NCBI RefSeq assembly: GCF_913774235.1
Contig: NZ_CAJYDW010000006.1
Span: 248,001 to 312,000 of the forward strand
Direction of reading: 5' to 3'
DNA length: 64,000 nucleotides
Source of the DNA: an uncultured Pseudomonas sp.
Lineage (GTDB): Bacteria > Pseudomonadota > Gammaproteobacteria > Pseudomonadales > Pseudomonadaceae
Part shown: positions 54,116 through 63,567 of the stretch, one piece after another
How the letters are laid out: the number at the start of each line of letters is the position of its first letter
Position numbering within the stretch: the stretch's first letter is position 1
Translations under genes and position numbers: made by a program
The notes under the pieces: model-generated
What the model saw: the letters and a program-made list of their open reading frames with translations, nothing else
What the model was told of the DNA's origin: nothing
Databases searched by the model: none

Positions 54116-55264
54116 ATGGACGCTTCCCCGCTGTACTTCGACTACGCTGCCACTACCCCGGTCGATGACGTCGTCATCGAAGCCATGCTCGGCTGTCTGG
54201 GCCGGCAGGGCCTGTTCGGCAACCCCGCGTCGAAGGGCCACGCCTTCGGTGGCGACGCCCATCGCGCAGTGGAACAGGCCCGTCAGCAGGTGGCCGAACT
54301 GGTCGGCGCCCAGCCCCAGCAACTGATCTGGACCTCCGGTGCCACCGAGTCCAACAACCTTGCACTACTAGGTTGCGCCCGCCGCCGCGGCCAAGGTCAT
54401 CTCATCACCAGTTGCCTGGAACACCGGGCGGTGCTGGATACGGCCGCGCAGTTGGAAGCCGAAGGTTTCGCCGTCACCTACCTGGCACCGGATGAGCGAG
54501 GCCTCATCACCCCGGAAGCCGTCATCGACGCCTGGCGTGAAGACACCTTCCTGGTCTCACTGATGCGGGTGAACAACGAACTGGGCACCCTGACCGACAT
54601 CGCCGCTATCGGCGCCGAGGTCCGCGTCCGCGGCGCGCTCTTCCACGTGGACGCCGCCCAGGCCACCGGCAAGGTCGCCATCGATCTGGCCGCGCTGGAC
54701 GTCGATCTTATGTCCTTCTCCGCGCACAAGACCTACGGTCCCAAGGGCATCGGCGCCCTCTACGTCGGCCCGCGCGCCGTGGGCGGCCTCCAGGCGCAGA
54801 TCCATGGCGGGGGCCACGAAAGCGGCCTGCGCTCGGGGACCCTGGCCACCCACCAGATCGTCGGCATGGGTACCGCCTTCGCCCTCGCCGGCCAGGCCAT
54901 GGCGCGGGAGAACGAACGCCTCACTGAGCTGCGTGATCGCTTTCTGGCGGGTGTTCAGGCACTCCCCGGTACCCGCCTGAACGGCTGCGCCCAGCAGCGC
55001 ATCCCTCACACCCTGAACCTGACCTTCGCCGCCCCGCTGAACACGGCCGCGCTGCAGCGCCAGCTAGCCTTTTCCACCACCTCGGCCTGCAGCTCGGCCA
55101 AGGCGGCGCCGTCCCATGTACTGCTCGGCCTGGGCCTCACGGCGGACCAGGCTTCCCGCAGCTACCGCTTCAGCCTGGGTCGCTACACCACCGAGCAGGA
55201 CGTGGACCAGGCCATCGCCCTGATCCAGGCCCATCAGGCCCAACCAGCGCCCTTCTGGGCCTGA
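54116..55264 (+). CDS. stand-alone IscS-like cysteine desulfurase
   Basis: PLP enzyme releasing sulfur from cysteine, 382 residues, class V aminotransferase fold. LYFDYAATTPVDDVVIEAML, SGATESNNLALLG and HVDAAQATGKVAIDL are the expected PLP-site motifs, with Schiff-base Lys in MSFSAHKTYGPKGIGALYV. The active-site Cys loop STTSACSSAKAAPSHVLLGLG is intact. No IscU, IscA or Suf gene is nearby, so it is not an iron-sulfur assembly operon. It may serve cysteine catabolism or a thio-modification. ATG 54116 is preferred; ATG 54089 would add nine residues. Confidence 0.88.
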   Translation: MDASPLYFDYAATTPVDDVVIEAMLGCLGRQGLFGNPASKGHAFGGDAHRAVEQARQQVAELVGAQPQQLIWTSGATESNNLALLGCARRRGQGHLITSCLEHRAVLDTAAQLEAEGFAVTYLAPDERGLITPEAVIDAWREDTFLVSLMRVNNELGTLTDIAAIGAEVRVRGALFHVDAAQATGKVAIDLAALDVDLMSFSAHKTYGPKGIGALYVGPRAVGGLQAQIHGGGHESGLRSGTLATHQIVGMGTAFALAGQAMARENERLTELRDRFLAGVQALPGTRLNGCAQQRIPHTLNLTFAAPLNTAALQRQLAFSTTSACSSAKAAPSHVLLGLGLTADQASRSYRFSLGRYTTEQDVDQAIALIQAHQAQPAPFWA

Positions 55265-56056
55265 TCAGTCCAGGCTGAAGGTGTCGGCGTCGCGCTGCGC
55301 CGGGAAGCGCTGGCGATAGGCGATGAGCTCGGCGGCCGAGAGCGTCGTATGGAAGACGCCGGCCGCCGCGCCGGCTTCGACCAGGGGCTCACCCTGGAAG
55401 TCCAGCACCTGGCTGTCGCCGGCATAGGGATGGCCATTGCCGTCGCTGCCGATCCGATTCACCGCGGCGACGTAGCAGAGATTCTCGATGGCTCGCGCCG
55501 GCAGCAGGCGATTCCAGTGGCCGCGCCGCGGCGCCGGCCAGTTGGCTACATAGAGCAGCAGATCGGTGTCGTCCTGCGCCCGGCTCCACACCGGGAATCT
55601 CAGGTCGTAGCAGATCAGCGGACGAATCCGCCACCCCTTGAGCGTCACCAGCAGCCGCTGCTCGCCCGGGGCATAGTGCTCGTGCTCACCCGCCATGCGA
55701 AAGAGATGACGTTTGTCGTAGTGCAGCAGTTCGCCCTCCGGCGTCGCCCACAGTAGCCGGTTGCGATACTGGCCGTCGGCGTCGCGCACGATCAGGCTGC
55801 CGGTCACCACGGCGCCGAGCCGCTGTGCCTGCCTGCGCATCCAGGCCGCGGTGGGGCCGTCTGCCGGTTCGGCCAGGGTTGCCGACTCCATGGAGAAACC
55901 GGTGGTGAACATCTCCGGTAGGATGACCAGGTCAGTCTCGCCCACCTCTGCCAGCAGTCCCTCGAAATGAGCGCGGTTGGCCGCTGGATCGTGCCAGGCC
56001 AGTTCGGTTTGCAGCAGAGCCAGGCGCAGGTCCTGGGTCGGGGTCAGATCGCGCAT
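55265..56056 (-). CDS. carbon-nitrogen hydrolase, omega-amidase (YafV type)
   Basis: Nitrilase-superfamily amidase, 263 residues, hydrolysing 2-oxoglutaramate and 2-oxosuccinamate-type omega-amides. Catalytic Glu lies in LVILPEMFTTGFSM, Lys in HYDKRHLFRM and Cys in RPLICYDLRFPVWSR. The GNGHPYAGDSQVLDFQGEPL segment follows. The start overlaps the upstream aminotransferase by 13 nt, and this pairing lets the amidase drain the transaminase product. The adjoining cysteine desulfurase ends without a gap on the other strand. Confidence 0.92.
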   Translation of the reverse strand: MRDLTPTQDLRLALLQTELAWHDPAANRAHFEGLLAEVGETDLVILPEMFTTGFSMESATLAEPADGPTAAWMRRQAQRLGAVVTGSLIVRDADGQYRNRLLWATPEGELLHYDKRHLFRMAGEHEHYAPGEQRLLVTLKGWRIRPLICYDLRFPVWSRAQDDTDLLLYVANWPAPRRGHWNRLLPARAIENLCYVAAVNRIGSDGNGHPYAGDSQVLDFQGEPLVEAGAAAGVFHTTLSAAELIAYRQRFPAQRDADTFSLD

Positions 56057-57192
56057 AGCCGCTCCGCGGCCTGGCGCAGGGTCTCTTCACGCTTGGCGAA
56101 GCAGAAGCGCACCAAGCGCAGATCCGCGGGCGGCGTCTGGTAGAACACCGACAGCGGAATGGCCGCGACGCCGTGTTCGCGCGTTAGCCACTCGGCCATG
56201 GCCACGTCGTCCAGGTCCGGGCGGATGGCGGAGTAATCCACCACCTGGAAATAGGTGCCGGCAGCACGCTGGAAGCTGAAGCGCGAGTTGCCCAGCAGAT
56301 CGCAGAAGAGATCGCGCTTGGCCTGGTAGAAGGCCGGTAGTTCACTCAGGTGCTCGGGGTGGGCGGCCATGAAATCGGCCAGGGCGCACTGGATCGGCGT
56401 CACGCCGCAGAAGCTCACGTACTGGTGCACCTTGCGCAACTCGGCGGACAACGCCGGCGGCGCCACGACGTAGCCGGTCTTCCAACCGGTAACGTGATAG
56501 GTCTTGCCGAAAGAGCTGACCACGAAGGCGCGGGCATAGAGTTCGTCGTGGGCGATGACACTGGCATGGCGCTGGCCGTCGTAGACCAGGTGCTCGTACA
56601 CCTCGTCGCTGACCAGATAGAGATCGCGGCCGCGAATCAGCGCCGCCAGGCGATCCAGCTCGGCGGCGCCGATCAGGGCACCGCTGGGATTGTGCGGGGT
56701 ATTGAGGACGATGGCACGAGTATGTGGGCCGATAGCCGCTTCCAGCGCCGCCCAGTCGATGCCGAAACCCGGCAGCGCCAGGGGCACATGCACGCAACGT
56801 CCGCCGGCCAGTTGCACCGAGGGTTCGTAGCTGTCGTAGCAGGGATCGAAGACGATGACTTCATCTCCCGGCCGCACCAGCGTCTGCAGGGCGCAGAACA
56901 GCCCCTGGGTGGCGCCGGGCACGATGGTGACCTCGGTCTCGGCATCCACCTCGCGGCCATAGAAGGCGGCGACCTTGGCCGCCACCTGCTGACGCAGCGC
57001 CGGCAAGCCGGTCATGGGCGCGTACTGGTTGTGGCCGGCCGCGACATGACGACCGACGGCCTCCAGCAGCTCGGCCGGGCCATCGAAATCGGGAAAGCCC
57101 TGGGAAAGATTCAGCGCACCGGTCTGGGTGGCGAGCTGGGACATGCGGGTGAAGATGGTGACGGCGAGGTCGGGAAGCTTGCTCTGGATCAT
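56044..57192 (-). CDS. methionine/glutamine-type aminotransferase (YbdL type)
   Basis: PLP class I aminotransferase, 382 residues. NLSQGFPDFDGPAELLEAV, NQYAPMTGLPALRQQVAAK, VPGATQGLFCALQTLV, LNTPHNPSG, SDEVYEHLVYDG and the Schiff-base Lys in SSFGKTYHVTGWKTGY are all present. YbdL-like enzymes prefer methionine, His or Phe; coupling with the omega-amidase suggests glutamine as amino donor, e.g. to 2-oxo-4-methylthiobutyrate in methionine salvage. The exact substrate is inferred. Confidence 0.93.
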   Translation of the reverse strand: MIQSKLPDLAVTIFTRMSQLATQTGALNLSQGFPDFDGPAELLEAVGRHVAAGHNQYAPMTGLPALRQQVAAKVAAFYGREVDAETEVTIVPGATQGLFCALQTLVRPGDEVIVFDPCYDSYEPSVQLAGGRCVHVPLALPGFGIDWAALEAAIGPHTRAIVLNTPHNPSGALIGAAELDRLAALIRGRDLYLVSDEVYEHLVYDGQRHASVIAHDELYARAFVVSSFGKTYHVTGWKTGYVVAPPALSAELRKVHQYVSFCGVTPIQCALADFMAAHPEHLSELPAFYQAKRDLFCDLLGNSRFSFQRAAGTYFQVVDYSAIRPDLDDVAMAEWLTREHGVAAIPLSVFYQTPPADLRLVRFCFAKREETLRQAAERLCAI

Positions 57193-57240
57193 CGCGCGGG
57201 CACAGGTCTGGCTGGAAGGAGAACGGCAGACTGCGATTTT

Positions 57241-57734
57241 TTGTGGCTAAGGGCAAGTCTTGCTAGGCCAACGTCTGGGTGCAGAGCTCAATCCAAACAT
57301 CCCCTCTCCCTCCGGGAGAGGGCCAGGGTGAGGGCAACCGCTGGCAGTCAGCTTCCCCGTTTGGCGACGTAGCGTGGAAAACGGCGCAGTTTTTCCACTG
57401 GGGCACTTAATCCGCATGCGCTACAAGGCTTCCCTCACCCCAACCCTCTCCCAGAGGGAGAGGGGGTCGTTCGGTGAACTGTCACGGCCGCTAGGCAGGC
57501 AACCACCGTAGCGTGGAAAACGGCGCAGCCTTTTCCACAAGGGTAATCTGTTACGAGAGACTCCCTCTCCCTAAGGGAGAGGGGCTGCTGGGTACGCGCG
57601 CCTATCCGCACCGCTCGGCTACACAGTAATCGCGGCCATGGGCCGCTCCTACAGGCTAGCCCTTACTTGTAGGAGCGGCCCATGGCCGCGATTATGGCCG
57701 CGAGCAGATGCCGGACCGCCTGGTTGATAGAGCC
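57241..57734. repeat. intergenic repeat cluster with long REP hairpin
   Basis: No gene. Three CCCTCTCCC...GAGAGGG units (about 57301, 57431 and 57561) and two GTAGCGTGGAAAACGGCGCAG palindromes (57369, 57509) are present. A perfect REP inverted pair of 27-bp arms (57627-57653 / 57668-57694) has a 14-nt loop. It would form a very stable hairpin in RNA on either strand, just after the der stop. Confidence 0.85.
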
Positions 57735-59222
57735 CTACCGCCGCTTGTCCTTGCGCTTCTTCTCCGCCTTCTTGTGGTGGCTCATCAGGCGCCGCTTCTT
57801 GTTCACCTGGCGTTCGGTGAGGGTGTTCTTCTTGCCCTCGAAGGGGTTTTCACCGCCACGGTACTCGATGCGGATCGGCGTCCCTACCAGCTTTAGTACC
57901 CGGCGATAAGTCTTTTCCAGGTAGCGGGTATAGGACTTGGGTACCGCCTCGGTCTGGTTGCCGTGGATGACGATCAGCGGCGGGTTGGCACCGCCCAGGT
58001 GGGCATAGCGCAGCTTGATGCGGCGACCGCTGACCATCGGCGGCTGGTGCTCCTGCACCGCGTCTTCGAGGATCTGGGTCAGGCGGCTGGTCGGCCAACG
58101 GGTGGTGGCCGAGGCGAAGGACTGCTGTACCGACTTGTACAGGTGGCCCACGCCGGTGCCATGCAGCGCCGAGATGAAGTGAATGTCGGCGAAGTCGACG
58201 AACAGCAGGCGGCGTTCCAGCTCGGTCTTGACGTAGTCGCGCTCGCCGGACTCCATGCCGTCCCACTTGTTGAGGGCGATCACCAGGGCGCGACCGGTCT
58301 CCAGCACGAAGCCGAGCAGGTTGAGGTCGTGCTCGACCACGCCTTCGCGGGCGTCCATGACGAAGATCACCACGTTGGCGTCCTGGATCGCCTGCAGCGT
58401 CTTGACCACCGAGAACTTCTCGACCGCCTCGAAGATCTTGCCGCGGCGACGCACACCGGCGGTATCGATCAGGGTGTAGCGCTCTTCGTTGCGCTCGAAG
58501 GGAATGTAGATGCTGTCGCGGGTGGTGCCAGCCTGGTCATAGACGATCACCCGCTCTTCGCCGAGCATGCGGTTGACCAGGGTCGACTTGCCGACGTTGG
58601 GGCGACCGATGACGGCGATCTTGATGCCGGTGGTCTCGTCGATGCCCTGCACGCGGCGGAAGATGTCACCGCCCTCTTCCGCAGCCGCCCGCACCTGCTC
58701 CTCGGAAAGCTCCTCGACCTCTACCTCATCCTTGGGGAAGACGCCCAAGGCGGCTTCCAGCAGGTTGTTCACGCCACGCCCGTGGGCTGCGGCAATGGGA
58801 TAGGCGTCGCCGATGGCCAGCGGGCTGAATTCCGCCCGGGCAATGTCGGGATCGACGGTGTCGACCTTGTTGGCCACCAGGAAGGTGCGCTTGTTTCTCT
58901 TGCGCAGGTGCTCGGCGATCATCTGATCGGCGACGGTCAGGCCGTCGCGGGAGTCCACCAGGAACAGCACCGCATCGGATTCTTCGATGGCCTGCAGGGA
59001 CTGCTCGGCCATCTTCAGGTCGATGCCTTCCTCGTCACCGGAGATACCGCCGGTGTCGACCACGATGTAGGTCCGTCCCTGCCACTTGGCTTCGCCGTAC
59101 TTGCGATCGCGAGTCAGGCCGGCGAAGTCGGCGACGATGGCGTCGCGGGTTTTGGTCAGGCGGTTGAAAAGCGTGGATTTGCCGACGTTCGGCCGCCCCA
59201 CCAGGGCAATTACGGGAACCAT
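57735..59222 (-). CDS. der: ribosome-assembly GTPase Der (EngA)
   Basis: Double GTPase needed for 50S ribosome maturation, 495 residues. Two G domains each have GRPNVGKST (about residues 8 and 206) with DTGG and DTAG switch motifs and NKVD/NKWD specificity motifs. A KH-like C-terminal domain (about 385-470) ends in the basic tail [12 protein letters not shown]. Start ATG 59222. Separated from bamB by a strong hairpin although the genes read the same way. Confidence 0.97.
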   Translation of the reverse strand: MVPVIALVGRPNVGKSTLFNRLTKTRDAIVADFAGLTRDRKYGEAKWQGRTYIVVDTGGISGDEEGIDLKMAEQSLQAIEESDAVLFLVDSRDGLTVADQMIAEHLRKRNKRTFLVANKVDTVDPDIARAEFSPLAIGDAYPIAAAHGRGVNNLLEAALGVFPKDEVEVEELSEEQVRAAAEEGGDIFRRVQGIDETTGIKIAVIGRPNVGKSTLVNRMLGEERVIVYDQAGTTRDSIYIPFERNEERYTLIDTAGVRRRGKIFEAVEKFSVVKTLQAIQDANVVIFVMDAREGVVEHDLNLLGFVLETGRALVIALNKWDGMESGERDYVKTELERRLLFVDFADIHFISALHGTGVGHLYKSVQQSFASATTRWPTSRLTQILEDAVQEHQPPMVSGRRIKLRYAHLGGANPPLIVIHGNQTEAVPKSYTRYLEKTYRRVLKLVGTPIRIEYRGGENPFEGKKNTLTERQVNKKRRLMSHHKKAEKKRKDKRR

Positions 59223-59247
59223 GCGGCTCTCCCAGAGCAGAAAACAC

Positions 59248-59282
59248 GATGGCCGCTACCGAACTTCCCGGTAGCGGCCATC
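59248..59282 (-). terminator. hairpin between bamB and der
   Basis: Perfect 14-bp stem GATGGCCGCTACCG (59248-59261) / CGGTAGCGGCCATC (59269-59282), 7-nt loop; on the minus strand it lies after the bamB stop and is followed by TGTTTTC. It probably limits read-through into der. Confidence 0.7.
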
Positions 59283-59300
59283 GGTTGAGGATAAAAAGTT

Positions 59301-60443
59301 CTAGCGCAGACGATAGGCGACGAGTTTACCGCCATTGCCGTAAACGTAGAGCATATCGCCGACGACCAGCGGTCGTACCCGGACGCCATCACCATCGACC
59401 TTGGTACGGCCGACGAAACGGCCATCGACCTGGCTCAGCAGATGGATGTAGCCGGCGTAGTCGCCTACCACCACGTTGCTCGACCAGACCACCGGACCGG
59501 TGAGCTGGCGGCGAGCCAGATCGGCATTGGTCCACAGCGTGGAGGTGGAGGATTCCTCGACCGCCTCGACGGTACCGTTGTCCAGGCTCAGGTAGACGTT
59601 GCCGAAGCCTTCGGTCACGCCATCGTAGCTGGAGGCGTCACGCTGCCAGAGAATCTGGCCATTGGCCGGATTGAGCGCCGCGACCCGACCGTTGTAGCTG
59701 ACCACATAGAGGGTATCGCCCGACAGCGACAGGCCACCGTCGATGTCGACGATGCGCTCCAGCTCCGAACGGCCCTTGGGCACGGCGATCTGCTGTTCCC
59801 ACAGCGGCAGGCCACGCTGGACGTCCAGGGCGACCACCTTGCCGCTGGCGAAGCCAGCCATGACCACCTGGTTGGTCACCAGGGGCGCACCGGTACCGCG
59901 CAGGCTCAGCACCGGCTGGGTGTCTTCGTACATCCAGCGACGGGTACCGCTGCCCAGCTCGAAGGCCTGCAGCTTGTCATCCTGGGACTGGACCACCACC
60001 ACGTCATTGTTCACGACCGGCGGAGCCAACACTTCGCTGGAGGCCTGGGCGCGCCACTTCTCCTCGCCGTTGGCGGCGTCGAGGGCGATCACCTGGCCAC
60101 GCAGGGTACCGACCACTACCAGGCCGGAACCGACCCCAACCCCACCGGAGACCGGCAGGTCCAGGTCCTTCTTCCACAGCACCGCGCCAGTCTCGCGATT
60201 CATCGCCATGACCCGGCCATCGGCATCGGCGGCGAAGATGGTCTGGCCGTCCACGGCCGGCACCAGGCGGTTGTATTCCTTGCCCTGACCGTCACCCACG
60301 GAGCGACTCCAGACTTCATCCAACCGGACCTCCGCCTTGAAGTCCTTCAATTCGGCCGGAGGCAGCTCCTTCTTGCCGGTGCTGCTGCACCCGACGACCG
60401 CAAGGGCGAGACCCAGTACCGCGATAGGCTTCCAGCGCAACAT
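59301..60443 (-). CDS. bamB: outer-membrane assembly lipoprotein BamB
   Basis: Lipoprotein of the BAM complex inserting beta-barrel proteins, 380 residues. Signal and lipobox are VLGLALAVVGCSS (Cys19). Eight PQQ-type beta-propeller blades have repeated W/L-G-x-V-x-ALD/NxxxGxxxW segments (GRVMAMNRETGAVLWKKD, GQVIALDAANGEEKWRAQ, GRVAALNPANGQILWQRD). The start codon overlaps the yfgM stop (TGATG). Confidence 0.96.
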   Translation of the reverse strand: MLRWKPIAVLGLALAVVGCSSTGKKELPPAELKDFKAEVRLDEVWSRSVGDGQGKEYNRLVPAVDGQTIFAADADGRVMAMNRETGAVLWKKDLDLPVSGGVGVGSGLVVVGTLRGQVIALDAANGEEKWRAQASSEVLAPPVVNNDVVVVQSQDDKLQAFELGSGTRRWMYEDTQPVLSLRGTGAPLVTNQVVMAGFASGKVVALDVQRGLPLWEQQIAVPKGRSELERIVDIDGGLSLSGDTLYVVSYNGRVAALNPANGQILWQRDASSYDGVTEGFGNVYLSLDNGTVEAVEESSTSTLWTNADLARRQLTGPVVWSSNVVVGDYAGYIHLLSQVDGRFVGRTKVDGDGVRVRPLVVGDMLYVYGNGGKLVAYRLR

Positions 60444-61084
60444 CAGGCGTCTCCTTTGGCGAGATCATCGAGTTTCATCTGCAACACGCCTTCGGCTGCA
60501 TCATTGGGCAGCGCGGCGCGGGCTTTTTCGTAGGCCGCACGGGCTTCGGTGGGCTTCTTCAGCGCCACCAGCAGGTCACCGCGCAATTCTTCGCGATTGG
60601 CGACATAGGCCTTGGGCGCATCGCCGGCGAGCAGCTTCAGGCCTTCCTCGGCCTTGCCCTGGGCAGCGAGGACCCGCGCCAGGCGCTGGCGCGCCAGCTC
60701 GCCGAGCTCGGCGTCGTAGGGTTTGTCCACCACCGCCTTCAGCTCATTGGCGGCATCGTCCAGCCGGTTGTTCTCCACCGCCACCTTGGCGACGAAGAGG
60801 CTGCCGTACTGGGCATAGGCGGTACCGGAATAATCCTGCTTGAGCTTGCCGTAGGTATCGGTCACCTGGGCGGTGTCGACCTTGCCACCGGGCGCCAGGG
60901 CCGCTTCAACCAGTTGCTGATAGAGCACCGAGGCGCCCTGCGCCTGGTTGTTCTGGTAACGCTGCCAACCCTGCCAGCCGAGTACCGCCACCAAGGCGAT
61001 GACCCCGCCGGCCACCAGCGGCTTGCCGTTACGCTGCCACCAGGCCTTGGCGACCACCAGATTGTCGTCGTCGATGGAACTCAA
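60443..61084 (-). CDS. yfgM: YfgM/YfgL-operon tetratricopeptide membrane protein
   Basis: 213 residues: a short cytoplasmic start, one membrane helix (about 24-40, VAGGVIALVAVLGWQGWQRY), then TPR-like helical repeats in the periplasm. In E. coli YfgM associates with the Sec translocon and PpiD and moderates RcsB. TTG 61084 is taken as start (GAGGAG 7 nt upstream); the TTG at 61099 is part of the ribosome site. The stop overlaps bamB by one nt. Confidence 0.9.
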   Translation of the reverse strand: MSSIDDDNLVVAKAWWQRNGKPLVAGGVIALVAVLGWQGWQRYQNNQAQGASVLYQQLVEAALAPGGKVDTAQVTDTYGKLKQDYSGTAYAQYGSLFVAKVAVENNRLDDAANELKAVVDKPYDAELGELARQRLARVLAAQGKAEEGLKLLAGDAPKAYVANREELRGDLLVALKKPTEARAAYEKARAALPNDAAEGVLQMKLDDLAKGDA

Positions 61085-61095
61085 ATCCGTTCTCC

Positions 61096-62403
61096 TCAAT
61101 TCCCGCGACCGGCAGCGGCCGGGGGCAAAATCTCGTCCAGACGTGCGGCCAGGGCCGCGAACTCGACCGTTTCCTGGGGCGCATCGCCCCGCAGCGGCTT
61201 GAGCGCCACGCGCTGTGCGGCCAGCTCGTCCTCACCGAGGATCATGGCCCAGAGCGCGCCGCTCTTGTCGGCCTTCTTGAACTGGCTCTTGAAGCTGCCG
61301 CCACCGGCGTTGACCAGCAGGCGCAGATCGGGACGGGCATCGCGCAACTGCTCGGCCAGGCGCAGGCCGGCCAGCTCGGCCGCCTCGCCGAAGGCACAGA
61401 GGTAGAGGTCGGCGGGACGCTGCAGATCGCTAGGCAGGCACTCCAGGGTCTCCAGCAGCAGCACCAGGCGCTCGACCCCCATGGCGAAACCGACGCCGGG
61501 AGTCGGCTTGCCACCGAATTGGGTGATCAGGCCATCGTAGCGGCCACCGGCACAGACGGTGCCCTGGGCGCCCAGCTTGTCGGTGACCCACTCGAACACG
61601 GTGCGACCATAGTAATCCAGGCCACGCACCAGCTTGGGATTGATCTGGTAACGGATCCCGGCGGCGTCCAGACGCGCCTTGAGGCCGTCGAAATGGGCGC
61701 GGGACTCGTCGTCCAGATAATCGGCCAGGGTCGGTGCCTCCTGCAGCAGCGCCTGGGTCTGGGCGTTCTTGCTGTCGAGGATGCGCAGCGGATTGGTGGT
61801 CAGGCGGCGCTGGCTGTCTTCGTCGAGCTGGTCGAAGCGCTCCTGCAGATAGGCCACCAGGGCCTCGCGATAGCGCGCGCGATCGGCGCTGGAACCCAGG
61901 CTGTTGAGCTGCAGGGTGACGGCGTCGGTCAGGCCGAGGCGCTGCCACAGGCGTGCGGTGAGCACGATCAGCTCGGCATCGATGTCCGGCCCCGGCAGGT
62001 TGAACACCTCCACGCCGATCTGGTGGAACTGGCGATAGCGGCCTTTCTGCGGCTTCTCGTAGCGGAACATCGGGCCGGCGTACCAGAGCTTCTGCACCTG
62101 GCCACCGCCGGTGAGGCCGTGCTCCAGCACCGCCCGCACGCAACCCGCGGTGCCTTCGGGTCTCAGGGTCAGGGACTCCTCGTTACGGTCGAGGAAGGTG
62201 TACATCTCCTTGTCCACTACGTCGGTGCCCTCGCCGATGCCGCGGGCGAAGAGTTCGGTGAACTCCATGATGGGCAGACGGATCTCGTGGTAGCCATAGC
62301 CGTCGAGCAACGTCGCGAAGGTACGCTCCAGGTAACGCCAGGCCGGAGTCTGCTCCGGCAGGATATCGTTCATGCCACGGATGGCTTGCAGGGACTTGCT
62401 CAC
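61096..62403 (-). CDS. hisS: histidyl-tRNA synthetase
   Basis: Class II synthetase charging tRNA-His, 435 residues. [25 protein letters not shown], motif 2 [19 protein letters not shown] with [28 protein letters not shown], and the histidine-specific [15 protein letters not shown] are present. Also [12 protein letters not shown] and motif 3 [18 protein letters not shown]-terminal anticodon-binding domain (about 335-430) follows. The start is GTG 62403. Eleven nt before yfgM start. Confidence 0.97.
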   Translation of the reverse strand: MSKSLQAIRGMNDILPEQTPAWRYLERTFATLLDGYGYHEIRLPIMEFTELFARGIGEGTDVVDKEMYTFLDRNEESLTLRPEGTAGCVRAVLEHGLTGGGQVQKLWYAGPMFRYEKPQKGRYRQFHQIGVEVFNLPGPDIDAELIVLTARLWQRLGLTDAVTLQLNSLGSSADRARYREALVAYLQERFDQLDEDSQRRLTTNPLRILDSKNAQTQALLQEAPTLADYLDDESRAHFDGLKARLDAAGIRYQINPKLVRGLDYYGRTVFEWVTDKLGAQGTVCAGGRYDGLITQFGGKPTPGVGFAMGVERLVLLLETLECLPSDLQRPADLYLCAFGEAAELAGLRLAEQLRDARPDLRLLVNAGGGSFKSQFKKADKSGALWAMILGEDELAAQRVALKPLRGDAPQETVEFAALAARLDEILPPAAAGRGN

Positions 62404-62427
62404 GAAAGGGCCTTATTCCTTGATCTT

Positions 62428-63540
62428 TCAGCTGCGCGCAATCAGCGCGGCATCCGCTGCGGCCTTTTCGGCCGCCTTGCGGCGGATGAGCCCTTCCAGC
62501 TCGTCCACCAGATTGTCGTTGTTCAGCTTGGACGCCGGCTTGCCGTCGATGTACACCAGGTTGTTCGGCGTACCCCCGGTCAGGCCGACGTGGGCTTCCT
62601 TGGCTTCGCCGGGGCCATTGACCACGCAGCCGATCACCGCGACGTCCAGGGGTACCAGCAGGTCTTCCAGGCGCCCTTCCAGCTCGTTCATGGTCTTGAC
62701 CACATCGAAGTTCTGCCGCGAGCAGCTCGGGCAGGCGATGAAGTTGATGCCACGGGATCTCAGGCGCAGGGACTTGAGGATATCGAAACCGACCTTGATC
62801 TCCTCGACCGGATCGGCCGCCAGGGAGATACGGATGGTGTCGCCGATGCCCTCGGCCAGCAGCATGCCCAGGCCCACGGCGGATTTTACCGTGCCCGAGC
62901 GCAGGCCACCGGCTTCGGTGATGCCCAGGTGCAGCGGCTGTTCGATGCGCGTCGCCAGCTGGCGATAGGCAGCCACGGCCATGAAGACATCACTGGCCTT
63001 CACGCTCACCTTGAAATCCGGATAGTCCAGCTTCTCCAGATGATCGACGTGGCGCATGGCCGATTCCACCAGGGCTTCCGGGGTCGGCTCGCCGTACTTC
63101 TTCTGCAGGTCCTTCTCCAGCGAACCGGCGTTGACGCCGATGCGGATCGGGATGCCACGCTCGCGCGCGGCATCGACCACCGCCTTCACCCGGTCTTCGC
63201 GACCGATGTTGCCGGGGTTGATGCGCAGGCAGTCCACGCCCAGCTCGGCCACGCGCAGGGCGATCTTGTAGTCGAAGTGGATGTCGGCCACCAGCGGCAG
63301 GCTGACCCGCTGCTTGATGCGGCCGAAGGCCTCGGCGGCATCCATGTCGGGCACGGAGACACGCACGATGTCGGCACCGGCATCCTGCAGGCGCTGGATC
63401 TGCGCCACGGTGGCGTCGACGTCGCAGGTTTCGGTATTGGTCATGCTCTGCACGGCGATGGGGGCATCGCCGCCGACCGGCACCGAGCCGACCCAGATCT
63501 TCCGGGAGGGCCGACGTTTGATGGGCGATTCGCTATGCAT
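62428..63540 (-). CDS. ispG: 4-hydroxy-3-methylbut-2-enyl-diphosphate synthase
   Basis: [4Fe-4S] enzyme of the MEP isoprenoid pathway (GcpE), 370 residues. N-terminal TIM barrel: [50 protein letters not shown]-terminal cluster domain: [11 protein letters not shown] and [17 protein letters not shown] give the three Cys and the Glu ligand. Start ATG 63540; 24 nt before hisS. Confidence 0.97.
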   Translation of the reverse strand: MHSESPIKRRPSRKIWVGSVPVGGDAPIAVQSMTNTETCDVDATVAQIQRLQDAGADIVRVSVPDMDAAEAFGRIKQRVSLPLVADIHFDYKIALRVAELGVDCLRINPGNIGREDRVKAVVDAARERGIPIRIGVNAGSLEKDLQKKYGEPTPEALVESAMRHVDHLEKLDYPDFKVSVKASDVFMAVAAYRQLATRIEQPLHLGITEAGGLRSGTVKSAVGLGMLLAEGIGDTIRISLAADPVEEIKVGFDILKSLRLRSRGINFIACPSCSRQNFDVVKTMNELEGRLEDLLVPLDVAVIGCVVNGPGEAKEAHVGLTGGTPNNLVYIDGKPASKLNNDNLVDELEGLIRRKAAEKAAADAALIARS

Positions 63541-63567
63541 GCTGGTTTCCCATGAGGTCGCCGGACG

